Source: Nocardia veterana NBRC 100344
GTDB taxonomy: Bacteria; Actinomycetota; Actinomycetes; Mycobacteriales; Mycobacteriaceae
Assembly (NCBI RefSeq): GCF_000308855.1
Contig: NZ_BAGM01000009.1
Span: 1 to 64,000 of the forward strand
DNA length: 64,000 bases
Direction of reading: 5' to 3'
Shown here: in pieces, positions 26,357 through 35,540 of the stretch
Layout: each line of letters begins with the position of its first letter
How positions within the stretch are numbered: the first letter of the stretch is position 1
Notes under the pieces: generated by a model
Databases searched by the model: none
Seen by the model: only the letters and a program-made list of their open reading frames with translations
Told to the model about the DNA's origin: nothing
Program-made: the position numbers and the translations under genes

Positions 26357-27574
26357 ATGGCGGCAAATAAACTCGTCGAAAGGGAAGGCGCCGGAAAGGT
26401 TTTCGGTGCCGGCTGGGGGGTCAAACTCTCGGGGATCGGTCTGGTCCTGTTTCTGGCCGCCATCGTCGCCGTCGCGTTGACGATGTTCGTGGGCGGATTC
26501 ACCACCTCGAAACCGGTCTATCTCGACGCACCGCGGGCCGGCCTGGTGATGGACAAGGATGCGAAGGTCAAGATCCGCGGCGTGCAGATCGGCCATGTCT
26601 CCGATATCTCCTACACCGGCGACCACGCGCGGCTGACCCTGGCGATCAGCCCCGATCAGCTGAAGCTGGTACCGGCGAACGCGACCGTGGACATCCGATC
26701 CACCACCGTCTTCGGCGCGAAGTACGTCAACTTCATCGAACCGCAGGAAGCGTCCGCGCAACATCTGCAGCCGGGGGCGACGCTGTCGGCGCAGTCGGTG
26801 ACCGTCGAATTCAACACCCTTTTCCAGCATCTGACCGATGTGCTCGGCAAGATCGCGCCGGAGAAATTGAATGCCACCCTGACCGCGCTCGGTACCGCGT
26901 TGCAGGGCCGCGGTGACAAACTCGGTCAACTGCTGGCCGACAGCGATGCCTATCTGCGCGATATCAATCCGAGTCTGCCGGATCTGCAACGCGATCTGCA
27001 GACCTCCGTCGGCGTCACGAATCTGTACGCCGATACCGCGCCGAATCTGTTGCGCACGACCGACAATGCCGCGGTGACGAGTAAGACCATCGTCGACCAC
27101 ACCGACAGCCTGGATGCCGTGCTGCTGAATCTGATCGGCCTCGCCGACACCACCGGCGCGGTCTTGAAGGAGAACGAGAACGGCCTGTCGACGGCCCTGG
27201 ATCTGTTGCGCCCCACCACCGAACTGCTGAACGAATACAACCCGGCGCTGTACTGCCTGGTCGAGGGCGTCGCGAATGCCATCCCGGAGGCCAACGAGAT
27301 CTTCGGCGGGACCGGGCCGTGGGTGACGTTGAACGCCAGCTTCATGCCGGGCGGCACCCCCTACACCTATCCGAAGGATCTGCCCAAGGTGAATGCGACC
27401 GGCGGCCCGCACTGTGAGGGCATCCTCGACCGCAAGCCCGGTAGTCATTCCAACTACCTGGTCACCGACACCAGCGAGGGACGTGTCTACACGCCCGAAC
27501 TGTCCACCCATCTGAACGGGCCCCGGGTCTTCCAGCTGCTGTTCGCGGGTCTGCCGGGGGTGGGTACGCCGTGA
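26357..27574 (+). CDS. mce4A: Mce4A
   Basis: 405 residues. One N-terminal membrane anchor (about 25-48), the MCE/MlaD domain (about 52-135, with GLVMDKDAKVKIRGVQIG) and a long helical needle region follow. The C-terminal part has Cys-containing segments (YCLVEGV, PHCEGIL). Six Mce chains form a hexameric periplasmic tunnel carrying sterol to YrbE. Its stop overlaps the GTG of mce4B by four bases. Confidence 0.93.
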   Translation: MAANKLVEREGAGKVFGAGWGVKLSGIGLVLFLAAIVAVALTMFVGGFTTSKPVYLDAPRAGLVMDKDAKVKIRGVQIGHVSDISYTGDHARLTLAISPDQLKLVPANATVDIRSTTVFGAKYVNFIEPQEASAQHLQPGATLSAQSVTVEFNTLFQHLTDVLGKIAPEKLNATLTALGTALQGRGDKLGQLLADSDAYLRDINPSLPDLQRDLQTSVGVTNLYADTAPNLLRTTDNAAVTSKTIVDHTDSLDAVLLNLIGLADTTGAVLKENENGLSTALDLLRPTTELLNEYNPALYCLVEGVANAIPEANEIFGGTGPWVTLNASFMPGGTPYTYPKDLPKVNATGGPHCEGILDRKPGSHSNYLVTDTSEGRVYTPELSTHLNGPRVFQLLFAGLPGVGTP

Positions 27575-28602
27575 GGCTGAAACCGCACGCGACGAGCGTC
27601 AAACTCGGTATCTTCACGCTGGTCATGGTGCTCGTGCTGGGCATGCTGGTCGTCATCTTCTCGCAGATGCGATTCGCCCGGGAACACGGCTACCACGCGG
27701 TGTTCACCAGTTCGTCGGGCATGCTGCCCGGCTCCAAGGTGCGGATCGCGGGTGTGCCGGTCGGCTCGGTGAAGAGTGTCAAGGTCGGAAAGGACCATCT
27801 GGCGCATGTCGATTTCGACGTCGATCGCCAGTACAAGCTCTACATCAGCACGCACGCCGCCATCCGGTACGAGAATCTGGTGGGTGACCGCTATCTGGAA
27901 CTGATGGATGCTCCCGGCACGGCGAAGGTGCTGAAGGCCGGTGGCACCATCGGGGTGGACAAGACCAAGCCGGCCCTCGATCTGGACATGCTGCTGGGCG
28001 GTTTCAAGCCGCTGCTGCGCGGCCTCGATCCACAGCAGGTCAACTCCCTGACCGAGGCGCTGCTGCAGGTCTTCCAGGGCCAGGGCGGGACCCTGGTGGC
28101 GCTGTTGAACAGCTCCGGCTCGTTCGCCAAAACCCTGGCCGATCGAGACGCGTTGATCGGCAGCGTGATCGAGAACCTGAAATCGGTGCTGGCGACCATC
28201 GACGACCACAACAAGGAATTCGATACCACCCTGACCGAATTACAGCGCTTGGTGAGCGGCCTTGCGGCAGACCGCGATCCGATCGGCGCGGCGCTGCCCC
28301 GGCTGGCCGGGGCGACCGGCGACCTCACCGAACTGCTGAAGACCGCGCGACCGGATCTGAAGGCCACCTTCGACCAACTCGGCCGCCTGTCGGGCAATCT
28401 CGACGAGAAGTCCGAGGACGTCGAGTGGGTGCTCCAGCATCTGCCCGACACCTACAAGCAGTTGGTGCGGCTCGGTTCGTACGGATCGTTCCTGAACATG
28501 TACGTGTGCGGAACGAATTTCCTCGTGGACGGCCCGGACGGTAAGCCGATGCATGTGAATCTGCCCGGTCTGCAGACGACCGGAAGGTGTTCGACCAAGT
28601 GA
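27571..28602 (+). CDS. mce4B: Mce4B
   Basis: 343 residues from GTG 27571, overlapping mce4A. N-terminal anchor (KLGIFTLVMVLVLGMLVVIF), MCE domain with GMLPGSKVRIAGVPVGSV, then helical repeats and a single C-terminal Cys (NMYVCGTNF). Subunit B of the Mce4 sterol importer. It overlaps mce4C by GTGA. Confidence 0.92.
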   Translation: MRLKPHATSVKLGIFTLVMVLVLGMLVVIFSQMRFAREHGYHAVFTSSSGMLPGSKVRIAGVPVGSVKSVKVGKDHLAHVDFDVDRQYKLYISTHAAIRYENLVGDRYLELMDAPGTAKVLKAGGTIGVDKTKPALDLDMLLGGFKPLLRGLDPQQVNSLTEALLQVFQGQGGTLVALLNSSGSFAKTLADRDALIGSVIENLKSVLATIDDHNKEFDTTLTELQRLVSGLAADRDPIGAALPRLAGATGDLTELLKTARPDLKATFDQLGRLSGNLDEKSEDVEWVLQHLPDTYKQLVRLGSYGSFLNMYVCGTNFLVDGPDGKPMHVNLPGLQTTGRCSTK

Positions 28603-29660
28603 ACGAAACGTCCCCGCTCATCAAACACGGCGTCGTCGGCGTCGTCCTGGCGGTCGCGATCGCGTTGTCCGCCTTGCAGTTCGACCGATTGCCGTTCATC
28701 CGCAGCGGTGCGGAATTCACCGCCTATTTCGCCGATGCCGGTGGGCTGATGACCGGCGATCAGGTGCAGGTTGCCGGCGTCCGGTCCGGTCAGGTCGAGG
28801 ATGTCAGTCTGGACGGTCCCAAGGTGAAGGTGCGCTTCAGCCTCGACGAATCGATCGTGCTGGGCGAGAAGACGACCGCGGCGATCAAGACCAATACCGT
28901 CCTCGGCCGCAAATCCCTGGAGGTCGACCCGCAGGGTCCGGGCGCGCTGCGCGGCGACCAGCCGATCCCGTTGGACCGCACCACCTCTCCGTATTCGCTG
29001 AACGACGCCCTCGGTGACCTGTCCAACACGGTCAAGGGCCTGGACACCGATCAGGTCAACCAAACCCTGGACGCGCTGTCGGGCGCCTTCGCCGATACCC
29101 CGGCGCCGCTGCGGTCCGCCCTGGACGGGGTCACTCAGCTCTCGCGCAGCCTGAACAAGCGCGACAAGGCGCTGACCGAACTCCTGTCGCATGCGCAGAA
29201 CGTCACCAAGGTGCTCTCGGATCGGTCGAATCAGATCAATGCCCTGCTGCTGGACGGCAACAATCTGCTCGGCGAGCTCGACGCCCGCCGCACCGCGCTG
29301 AGCCAGTTGATCGTCTACGTCAACGGGCTGGCGCAGCAGTTGACCGGATTCGTCAACGACAACGAGCAGAGCCTGAAACCCACGCTGGACAAGCTGAATT
29401 CGGTGCTGCAACTGCTGGAGCGGAACAAGGACAACCTCGGCAAGGCCTTGGACGCGCTCGGTCCGTTCGAGGCGGCGCTGGGTGAGGAGGTCGGCTCCGG
29501 TCCGTACTTCCAGGCCTACGTCTCCAACGCCACGAGTATGACGCTGCAGCCGCTCGTCGACGCGCTGGTGTGGCCGCAGCACGTGCCCGAATCGTTCTGG
29601 AAGTACCTCACCACCCCGCCGCCCTCGATCGGGCCCGCGATCCAGGAGCCGCCGCGATGA
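28599..29660 (+). CDS. mce4C: Mce4C
   Basis: 353 residues from GTG 28599, which overlaps the mce4B stop; a GTG at 28587 is in frame but directly abuts the GGAAGG ribosome site, so 28599 is preferred. MCE domain GLMTGDQVQVAGVRSGQV follows one anchor helix, then helical segments. It ends in a Pro-rich tail that overlaps the mce4D start. Confidence 0.9.
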   Translation: MNETSPLIKHGVVGVVLAVAIALSALQFDRLPFIRSGAEFTAYFADAGGLMTGDQVQVAGVRSGQVEDVSLDGPKVKVRFSLDESIVLGEKTTAAIKTNTVLGRKSLEVDPQGPGALRGDQPIPLDRTTSPYSLNDALGDLSNTVKGLDTDQVNQTLDALSGAFADTPAPLRSALDGVTQLSRSLNKRDKALTELLSHAQNVTKVLSDRSNQINALLLDGNNLLGELDARRTALSQLIVYVNGLAQQLTGFVNDNEQSLKPTLDKLNSVLQLLERNKDNLGKALDALGPFEAALGEEVGSGPYFQAYVSNATSMTLQPLVDALVWPQHVPESFWKYLTTPPPSIGPAIQEPPR

Positions 29661-30922
29661 ACGCGATTCGCAGAATCACCAAGGTGCCGAAATGGGCCCG
29701 CGTCGTGGCCGCCGTATTGGTGGTGGCGCTGGCGGGCTGGATCGTCTACGGCGCGGTGACCAATATCGGCAAGACGCACATCACCGCCTACTTCCCGTCC
29801 ACCACCGGGTTGTATCCGGGTGACGACGTGCGGGTGCTGGGCGTCAAGGTCGGCAGGATCAATTCGATCGAGCCGGGCCGGGACACGACCAAGGTGGTGA
29901 TGACCGTCGACCGCGGCATCGACATCCCGGCCGACGCCAAGGCCGTCACGGTGTCACCGAATCTGGTGTCCGCCCGCTTCATCCAGTTGGCGCCGGTGTA
30001 CACCGGCGGCCCGAAGATGCACGACGACGGCGTGATTCCGGTCGAGCACACCGCGGTGCCGGTCGAGTGGGACGACATCAAGGCCGAGCTGACCAAACTG
30101 TCCAAGGCGCTCGGGCCCATCGGCGAGGATCAACAGGGCTCGTTCGGCCGGTTCATCGATACCGCTTCGGACAATCTCGCCGGCGGCAACGCCCAGGCGC
30201 TGCGCGATACCCTGCACGAACTGTCCAGCACGCTGAACACCCTCTCCGACGGCCGCACCGACCTGTTCGGCACCGTCCGCAATCTGCAGCAGTTCGTCGA
30301 CGTGCTGTCCAAGAGCAACGAGCAGATCGTGCAATTCGGCGGGCGGCTGGCCTCGGTGTCCTCGGTCCTGTCCGGCGTCTCCGACGATCTGGGGGCAGGT
30401 CTGGACAATCTCGATTCCGCGGTGGCCGACGTCAAACGCTTCCTCGACGAGCGGGGCGGACAGCTCACCGAGAGTGTGCAGCATCTGGCCCAGGTGACGC
30501 AGATCCTGGCCGACAAGCGCCCGCAGATCGAGCAGGTCCTGCATTCCGGTCCGGTCGCGCTGTCGAACTTCTACCAGATCTACAAGCCCGCACAGGGCAC
30601 CCTGACCGGTGCGGTGGTGCTGCCGAACTTCCGCAATCCGTTCGCCTTCCTGTGCGGTGCCGTCGAGGCGCTGGAGGACAACGGTTCGCAGCGGACCGCG
30701 GACCTGTGCAAACAGCAGGTGGCGCCGGTGATCAATTCGCTGATGATGAATTATCCGCCGCTGCTGGTGAATCCGGCCTCCGGCCAGCAGGCATTCCCCA
30801 GCCAGCTGACCTTCTCGACTCCGGATCTGGCCGACCGCGTCGAATATCCGGCGCCCGGCCAAGCCCCGTCCGAGGTGCCGAGCGGTCTGGTCGGTCTGGC
30901 GATTCCGGGAGGAGGGCGATGA
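29657..30922 (+). CDS. mce4D: Mce4D
   Basis: 421 residues from ATG 29657, in ATGA overlap with mce4C and with AGGAG upstream. Anchor VVAAVLVVALAGWIVYGAV, MCE domain GLYPGDDVRVLGVKVGRI, helical needle region and a Cys pair (FLCGAVEAL, DLCKQQV). Subunit D of the tunnel. Confidence 0.92.
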   Translation: MNAIRRITKVPKWARVVAAVLVVALAGWIVYGAVTNIGKTHITAYFPSTTGLYPGDDVRVLGVKVGRINSIEPGRDTTKVVMTVDRGIDIPADAKAVTVSPNLVSARFIQLAPVYTGGPKMHDDGVIPVEHTAVPVEWDDIKAELTKLSKALGPIGEDQQGSFGRFIDTASDNLAGGNAQALRDTLHELSSTLNTLSDGRTDLFGTVRNLQQFVDVLSKSNEQIVQFGGRLASVSSVLSGVSDDLGAGLDNLDSAVADVKRFLDERGGQLTESVQHLAQVTQILADKRPQIEQVLHSGPVALSNFYQIYKPAQGTLTGAVVLPNFRNPFAFLCGAVEALEDNGSQRTADLCKQQVAPVINSLMMNYPPLLVNPASGQQAFPSQLTFSTPDLADRVEYPAPGQAPSEVPSGLVGLAIPGGGR

Positions 30923-32163
30923 TGCGTCGCGGACGAGTGCGGCTCGCCGGCGCCGCCGTCGGTCTGGTGATCCTGTTGGGCGCCACCGGATGTGAATGGG
31001 ACGGCCTGAACACGCTGCCGATGCCCGGTGCGGCCGGAACCGGTGAGGGCGCCTGGCAGATCAAGATCCAGATGCCGAATGTCACCACGCTGACCCGCAA
31101 TTCGCCGGTGCAGGTGGACGACGTGACGGTCGGCACGGTCAAGAACATCCAGGTCGAGGACTGGCATGCGCTGGTTACGGTCAGCCTCGACAAGGGCGTG
31201 CGCCTGCCCGCCAACGCGGTGGCCGAGATCGGTCAGACCAGTCTGCTCGGCAGTAATCACGTGGAGTTGTCGGCGCCGAAAGATGTTGCGCCGGAAGGAC
31301 AACTGAAGCCGGGTGATGTGATTCCACTGGCCCGGGCCGGGGTCTACCCCACCACCGAGCAGACCCTGTCGTCGCTGTCGGTGGTGCTCAACGGTGGCGG
31401 TATCTCGCAACTCGAGACGATCACGCACGAGCTGAACGCGACCTTCTCCGGCCGCTCGGACGCCATTCGTGATCTGCTGCCGCAGCTGGCCCAGCTGACC
31501 AGCACCCTGGACGGCCAGACCAAGGACATCATCGACGCGATGGGCGGGCTGGACCGCTTCGCCGGGCAGCTGAACAATCAGAAGGATCAGCTGACCCGCG
31601 CGGTCACGGACTTGCACCCGGCCCTGACCGTGCTGGCCGATCGCCGCGAAAACATCACCAAAACCATTACCGCCCTGGGTGATCTGAGTGATGTGGTGAG
31701 CCGGGTCATCGCCGAGAGCGGCGACAATTTGAAGGCGGACCTGGCCAATGTCCATCCGGCGCTGGAATCGCTGGCCAACACCGGTACGAAACTGGCCGAC
31801 GCCCTGCAGATCCTGCTCACCTTCCCGTTCCCGATGCGCAATCTGAACAAGGCGCTCAAAGGCGACTACCTCAACCTGCTGATGACCGTCGACCTCACCG
31901 GCGCCCGGCTGGATTCCAACTTCCTGACCGGGACGCCACTGGGCGGCCGCTTCGGCGGCGTCGAGGGCGCACTCGGCACCATCGCGCCCGATACCGCGAT
32001 GGGTAAGGGTGACCCGGTGACCGGACCGATGCAGCCGCCACCACCGCCCGCCCCCGATGCGGCGCCGACTCCGAGCATTCCCGGCCTGCCGCCGATTCCG
32101 AACCTGCCCGCCATACCCGGGCTGACGGTGCCCGCGCCGCAACAAGGGGGTGCGGGCCGATGA
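30919..32163 (+). CDS. mce4E: Mce4E lipoprotein (LprN-like)
   Basis: 414 residues from ATG 30919 in ATGA overlap, with GGAGGAGGG as ribosome site. Unlike the other subunits it starts with a lipoprotein signal; the lipobox LGATGC places the acylated Cys at 25. MCE domain follows (NSPVQVDDVTVGTVKNI). The tail is Pro-rich (PPPPPAPDAAP and onward), likely spanning the peptidoglycan layer. Confidence 0.92.
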   Translation: MMRRGRVRLAGAAVGLVILLGATGCEWDGLNTLPMPGAAGTGEGAWQIKIQMPNVTTLTRNSPVQVDDVTVGTVKNIQVEDWHALVTVSLDKGVRLPANAVAEIGQTSLLGSNHVELSAPKDVAPEGQLKPGDVIPLARAGVYPTTEQTLSSLSVVLNGGGISQLETITHELNATFSGRSDAIRDLLPQLAQLTSTLDGQTKDIIDAMGGLDRFAGQLNNQKDQLTRAVTDLHPALTVLADRRENITKTITALGDLSDVVSRVIAESGDNLKADLANVHPALESLANTGTKLADALQILLTFPFPMRNLNKALKGDYLNLLMTVDLTGARLDSNFLTGTPLGGRFGGVEGALGTIAPDTAMGKGDPVTGPMQPPPPPAPDAAPTPSIPGLPPIPNLPAIPGLTVPAPQQGGAGR

Positions 32164-33584
32164 AGCTCAGCAAATTCGTCCGGACCCAGCTGGTGATCTT
32201 CTCGATCCTGACCGTGATCGGTCTGGTCGTGATGGCCGGGGTGTACGTCCACCTACCGGCGATGGTCGGCATCGGCCGATACGAGGTCACGGTGAAACTC
32301 GAGGCCACCGGCGGGCTGTACCCGACGGCGAACGTGGCCTATCGCGGCACCAATGTCGGCAAGGTGCAGGATGTGAAGCTGACCCCGGACGGGGTCGACG
32401 CCAAGCTCTCGATCAACAGCGACTACAAGATCCCCAGCGATGTCGACGCCTACATCAAAAGCGTCTCGGCGATCGGTGAGCAGTATGTGGATCTGGTGCC
32501 GGTGCAGAATCCGCGCGGCGGGAATCTGCACGACGGCTCGGTGATCCCGGTGCAGCGCACCAAACTTCCGCAGGACGTCGGCGATATGCTCGATCAGGCC
32601 GACCGGCTGCTCAGCAGCGTCGCCGACACCAAGCTGCGGCAGGTCATCGACGACGCGTTCACCGCATTCAACGGCGCCGGCCCGGATCTGCAGAGGTTCA
32701 TCGACTCCGCCTCGCTGCTGGTGCAGGAGGCGAAGAAGAACACCAACGAGACCAAGGACCTGCTCGACAAGATCGGTCCGCTGCTGGACACCCAGAACCA
32801 ATCCGACGCCGCGATCCGTTCGTGGACAAAGGATTTGGCGACCGTCACCGACCAGCTACGGCAGCACGACCCGTCGCTGGGGCAACTACTCGACCGCACC
32901 CCCGCGGCCGCGCAGAAGGTCTCGCAGACCTTCCAGGATCTGCAACCGACACTGCCGCTGCTGCTGTCGAATCTGACCAGTGTCGGCCAGGTCGGGGTCA
33001 CCTACCACGCCGGGATGGAACAGATCCTGGTGATCTATCCACAGCTCGTTTCCGCGCTGCTGACCGTCATCCGCGGACCCACGCAGTACGGCGCCATGGT
33101 CGACTTCATGCTCGGGCTCAACGATCCGCCCGGCTGCACCACCGGCTTCCTGCCGGCGGATCAGCGCCGCTCACCGGCCCTGAAGGACACCCCGGACACC
33201 CCGCCGAATCTGTACTGCAAGGTGGCGCAGAACGCGAAGGAAGCGGTCCGCGGTATCCGCAACACCCCGTGCGCGGACGTCCCGGGTAAGCGCGCGCCCA
33301 GCCCCGAGCTGTGCCACGACCCGCAGGGTTATGTGCCCGAGGGCGACAACCCGCCGTTCGGTGATCCGCATCCGGTGACCCCGTCCGGCGAACCGGCCGC
33401 GAACCCGGGTGACGCCCCGGCCGCGCTGCCGCAACCGGCCGCCGCACTGCGCAGCTACGACCTGAAGAACCACACCTTCACCGGACCCGACGGCCGGACC
33501 TACCGGCAGGGTGATGTGGGCCCGGACGGATCGGGCACGGTACCGTCCAGTTGGCAGGCGATGCTCGAGGAGCAACAGAAGTGA
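32160..33584 (+). CDS. mce4F: Mce4F
   Basis: 474 residues from ATG 32160 in ATGA overlap. Anchor LVIFSILTVIGLVVMAGVYV, MCE domain GLYPTANVAYRGTNVGKV, a helical region with NTNETKDLLDKIG, then four Cys (CTTGF, YCK, CADV, CHD) and a Pro-rich, acidic tail. It closes the hexamer set. After its stop the coupling is broken by a 97-base gap before the Mce-associated genes. Confidence 0.92.
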   Translation: MKLSKFVRTQLVIFSILTVIGLVVMAGVYVHLPAMVGIGRYEVTVKLEATGGLYPTANVAYRGTNVGKVQDVKLTPDGVDAKLSINSDYKIPSDVDAYIKSVSAIGEQYVDLVPVQNPRGGNLHDGSVIPVQRTKLPQDVGDMLDQADRLLSSVADTKLRQVIDDAFTAFNGAGPDLQRFIDSASLLVQEAKKNTNETKDLLDKIGPLLDTQNQSDAAIRSWTKDLATVTDQLRQHDPSLGQLLDRTPAAAQKVSQTFQDLQPTLPLLLSNLTSVGQVGVTYHAGMEQILVIYPQLVSALLTVIRGPTQYGAMVDFMLGLNDPPGCTTGFLPADQRRSPALKDTPDTPPNLYCKVAQNAKEAVRGIRNTPCADVPGKRAPSPELCHDPQGYVPEGDNPPFGDPHPVTPSGEPAANPGDAPAALPQPAAALRSYDLKNHTFTGPDGRTYRQGDVGPDGSGTVPSSWQAMLEEQQK

Positions 33585-33681
33585 GCAAGCGCAGCGAGCG
33601 AATCACCCACGACAGCGCGTCGGGCAGGGCGGAGCCGAATCGGCGAGAACCCGGCATGTGCGATGCGACCGGAGGCGGGAC
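33585..33681. other. Spacer between mce4F and the Mce-associated gene
   Basis: 97 bases beginning GTGAGCAAGCGCAGCGAGCG directly at the mce4F stop. The GCGCAGCGAGCGAA type of sequence recurs at gene ends in Nocardia and Rhodococcus genomes, from memory, so this may be another small extragenic element. GGAGG (33671-33675) serves the next start. Confidence 0.35.
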
Positions 33682-34566
33682 ATGAGCGAATCCAATTCCA
33701 CACCCACCGGTCGGGTCCGGCGGCGGGCCAGCCGGCAGGCAGGCGCCCCGACCGACGGAATCGCGGTCGAACGGACCGAGCGCACGCCGGTCGCGGATGC
33801 CACCGTGCAGCTCGGCACCGTCGCGCCGACCCGCGTCGCGTCCGCGAAAGGTGTCGATTCCGGCGTCGACGCCGACGGGAAACTCGCGACCGCCGCGGAG
33901 AAAGCGAGCCCGGCAGCTGGTGCCGATGCCGCGTCGGCCGAGACGGATGCCACGGTGCGACTCGAAACGGCTGAGCAGCGGGAGGACGCGAAGAAGCCCG
34001 AGACCACCGAGAACCCCGAGAACCCGGCGGCCATCGGCGATCCGGAAGGCGCCGCGGGTGCGGCCGGGAAGCGCAAGCTCGGAGCGCTGGGCTGGGCCGC
34101 TGCCGTGGTAGCGGTGCTGTCGCTGATCCTGCTGGTGGGTTCGAGCGGATTCTTCGTATATCACCAGCACGAGGTGCACGCCCAGGACGATCAGCGCGCG
34201 GAGTATGTGCAGACCGCCAAACAGGCCGTCCTCAACCTGACGAATATCAAGGACGACACCGCGAAGCAGGACATCGACCGGGTGCTGTCGGTCGCCTCGG
34301 GCCAGCTCAAACAGGAGTACTCCGAGCGCAAGGACGCCTACGCGCAGGTGGTGCAGCAGGCCAAGGTGAAGGCCAGCGGGGAGATCATCGAAACCGCCGT
34401 CGAAAGCCAGGACGACCACACCGCGAAGGTGCTGGTGGCGGCGAAGCAGACACTGACCAACGCGGGTTCCAAGGACCCCCAGGAGCGGTACTACCGCTTC
34501 CGGGTGACGGTGAACCGCGACGACAGCGGCACTATCACCGCCTCGCAGGTGGAGTTCGTGGCATGA
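33682..34566 (+). CDS. Mce-associated membrane protein (Mas4A-like)
   Basis: 294 residues from ATG 33682. A disordered, Ala/Glu-rich cytoplasmic N-terminus of about 130 residues is followed by one membrane helix (LGWAAAVVAVLSLILLVGSSGFFVY) and a soluble VirB8/NTF2-like domain (ERYYRFRVTVNRDD). Corresponds to Rv3493c. Mce-associated proteins stabilise or assemble the Mce complex. Its TGA forms the ATGA at which the palindromic repeat pair B begins. Confidence 0.82.
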   Translation: MSESNSTPTGRVRRRASRQAGAPTDGIAVERTERTPVADATVQLGTVAPTRVASAKGVDSGVDADGKLATAAEKASPAAGADAASAETDATVRLETAEQREDAKKPETTENPENPAAIGDPEGAAGAAGKRKLGALGWAAAVVAVLSLILLVGSSGFFVYHQHEVHAQDDQRAEYVQTAKQAVLNLTNIKDDTAKQDIDRVLSVASGQLKQEYSERKDAYAQVVQQAKVKASGEIIETAVESQDDHTAKVLVAAKQTLTNAGSKDPQERYYRFRVTVNRDDSGTITASQVEFVA

Positions 34567-34690
34567 GCGGACAAGGCCCGGAGGCGGCAGCTCGCGTAAC
34601 CACGGAGGGCCCCGATCATGCCTGAGGAACACCGCATGAGCGGACAAGGCCCGGAGGCGGCAGCTCGCGTAACCACGGAGGGCCGGAATA
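34561..34690. repeat. Tandem pair of MIRU-like palindromic elements (copy pair B)
   Basis: Two copies with a 73-bp period start at ATG 34563 and 34636. Copy 1 arms GCATGAGCGG and CCGATCATGC pair at nine of ten positions; inner GGCCC pairs with GGGCC around the loop GGAGGCGGCAGC to ACCACGGA seen near 0.9 kb. Arms differ from pair A yet remain complementary. Each copy ends in GGAGGG and an ATG. The second provides the ribosome site of the next gene. Confidence 0.85.
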
Positions 34691-35196
34691 TGCCTGATGA
34701 CAATCGTCCGAGCGACGTGGTGCGCCCCGCGCTGTTCGCGGCCGCGGCCGTGCTGTTCGTCGCGGCCGTGGCGATGGCCTCGTTCACCGGGTACAGATAC
34801 TGGTCCGATCGTCAGGTCGAACACGCTCGCACCGATTCGGTGGCGGCGGCCCGGCATGCGGTGGAGTCCGTATTCACCTACGACTTCAAGACCGTGGACA
34901 CCGAACTGCCGAAATCCGCCGACAATCTCACCCCGTCGTTCCGCAGCGACTACCTGAAGCTGATCCAGCAGGCGATCGCGCCCGGCGCCAAGGAGAAGCA
35001 ACTCACCGTCCAGGCCACCACCTCGGCGGCCGGCGTGGTCTCCGCGGAGCGTTCGCATGCGGTCGTGCTGCTGTACCTGAATCAGGTGACCACCGGCAAG
35101 GATTCACCGAAGGGCACGGTGACGCCCAGCCGGGTCCGCGTCGCACTGGACAAGGACGGCAGTCACTGGCTGGTCGACTCCATCACCCCGATCTGA
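34690..35196 (+). CDS. Mce-associated membrane protein (Mas4B-like)
   Basis: 168 residues from ATG 34690 with GGAGGG seven bases upstream. In-frame ATGs at 34618 and 34636 would add 24 or 18 repeat-encoded residues (GQGPEAAARVTTEG), probably not part of the ancestral protein. One helix (PALFAAAAVLFVAAVAMASF) and an NTF2/VirB8-like domain follow. Corresponds to Rv3492c. It likely works with the preceding protein in Mce4 assembly. Confidence 0.8.
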   Translation: MPDDNRPSDVVRPALFAAAAVLFVAAVAMASFTGYRYWSDRQVEHARTDSVAAARHAVESVFTYDFKTVDTELPKSADNLTPSFRSDYLKLIQQAIAPGAKEKQLTVQATTSAAGVVSAERSHAVVLLYLNQVTTGKDSPKGTVTPSRVRVALDKDGSHWLVDSITPI

Positions 35197-35540
35197 GTCC
35201 GTTAAGCGAAACCCGTTATCCCCGTTAAGGGTTCATCCATACCGTCGGTGGCACAGCGATTCCGAGGCGGGATCGGTGGTCGACACCGACTTCGGTGATG
35301 GCTCGGATCTCCCGCCGGTGAAGCGCGCCTGTGCCGCACGAGCGCGACCGTGCGCTGATCCGGCGGGTGCGGCGGAATCCGGGGGCGGCGATACGCGGCG
35401 AGCCGGCCCCGGCGGAGGCCAGGACCGAGTTCGGGCATGGGCGCCGGATCCGGCAGCCGGACGGTCGGTTCGAAGGGTGTACCCCGCCTCGGATCGCTGT
35501 GCGATCGAATGAGGCCGATCGCTGTGCGATCGAATGAGAG
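35197..35540. other. Gene-free region between mas4B and otsA
   Basis: 344 bases between convergent genes. No frame shows consistent codon bias. AACCC/GGGTT pairing near 35213-35237 is a weak terminator candidate for the mce4 operon. Near the otsA end is a tandem pair of small hairpins (35492-35538). Confidence 0.5.
35492..35538. repeat. Tandem 22-bp repeat, each a small hairpin
   Basis: GATCGCTGTGCGATCGAATG plus AG occurs at 35492-35513 and 35517-35538 (25-bp period). Each copy contains GATCGC-TGT-GCGATC, a 6-bp hairpin. It abuts the otsA stop and may be part of its 3-prime end. Confidence 0.7.

Noticed and set aside
35276..35512. Coding frame in the mas4B-otsA gap
   Set aside because: Composition is Arg/Pro/Gly-rich with no codon bias, ribosome site or domain.
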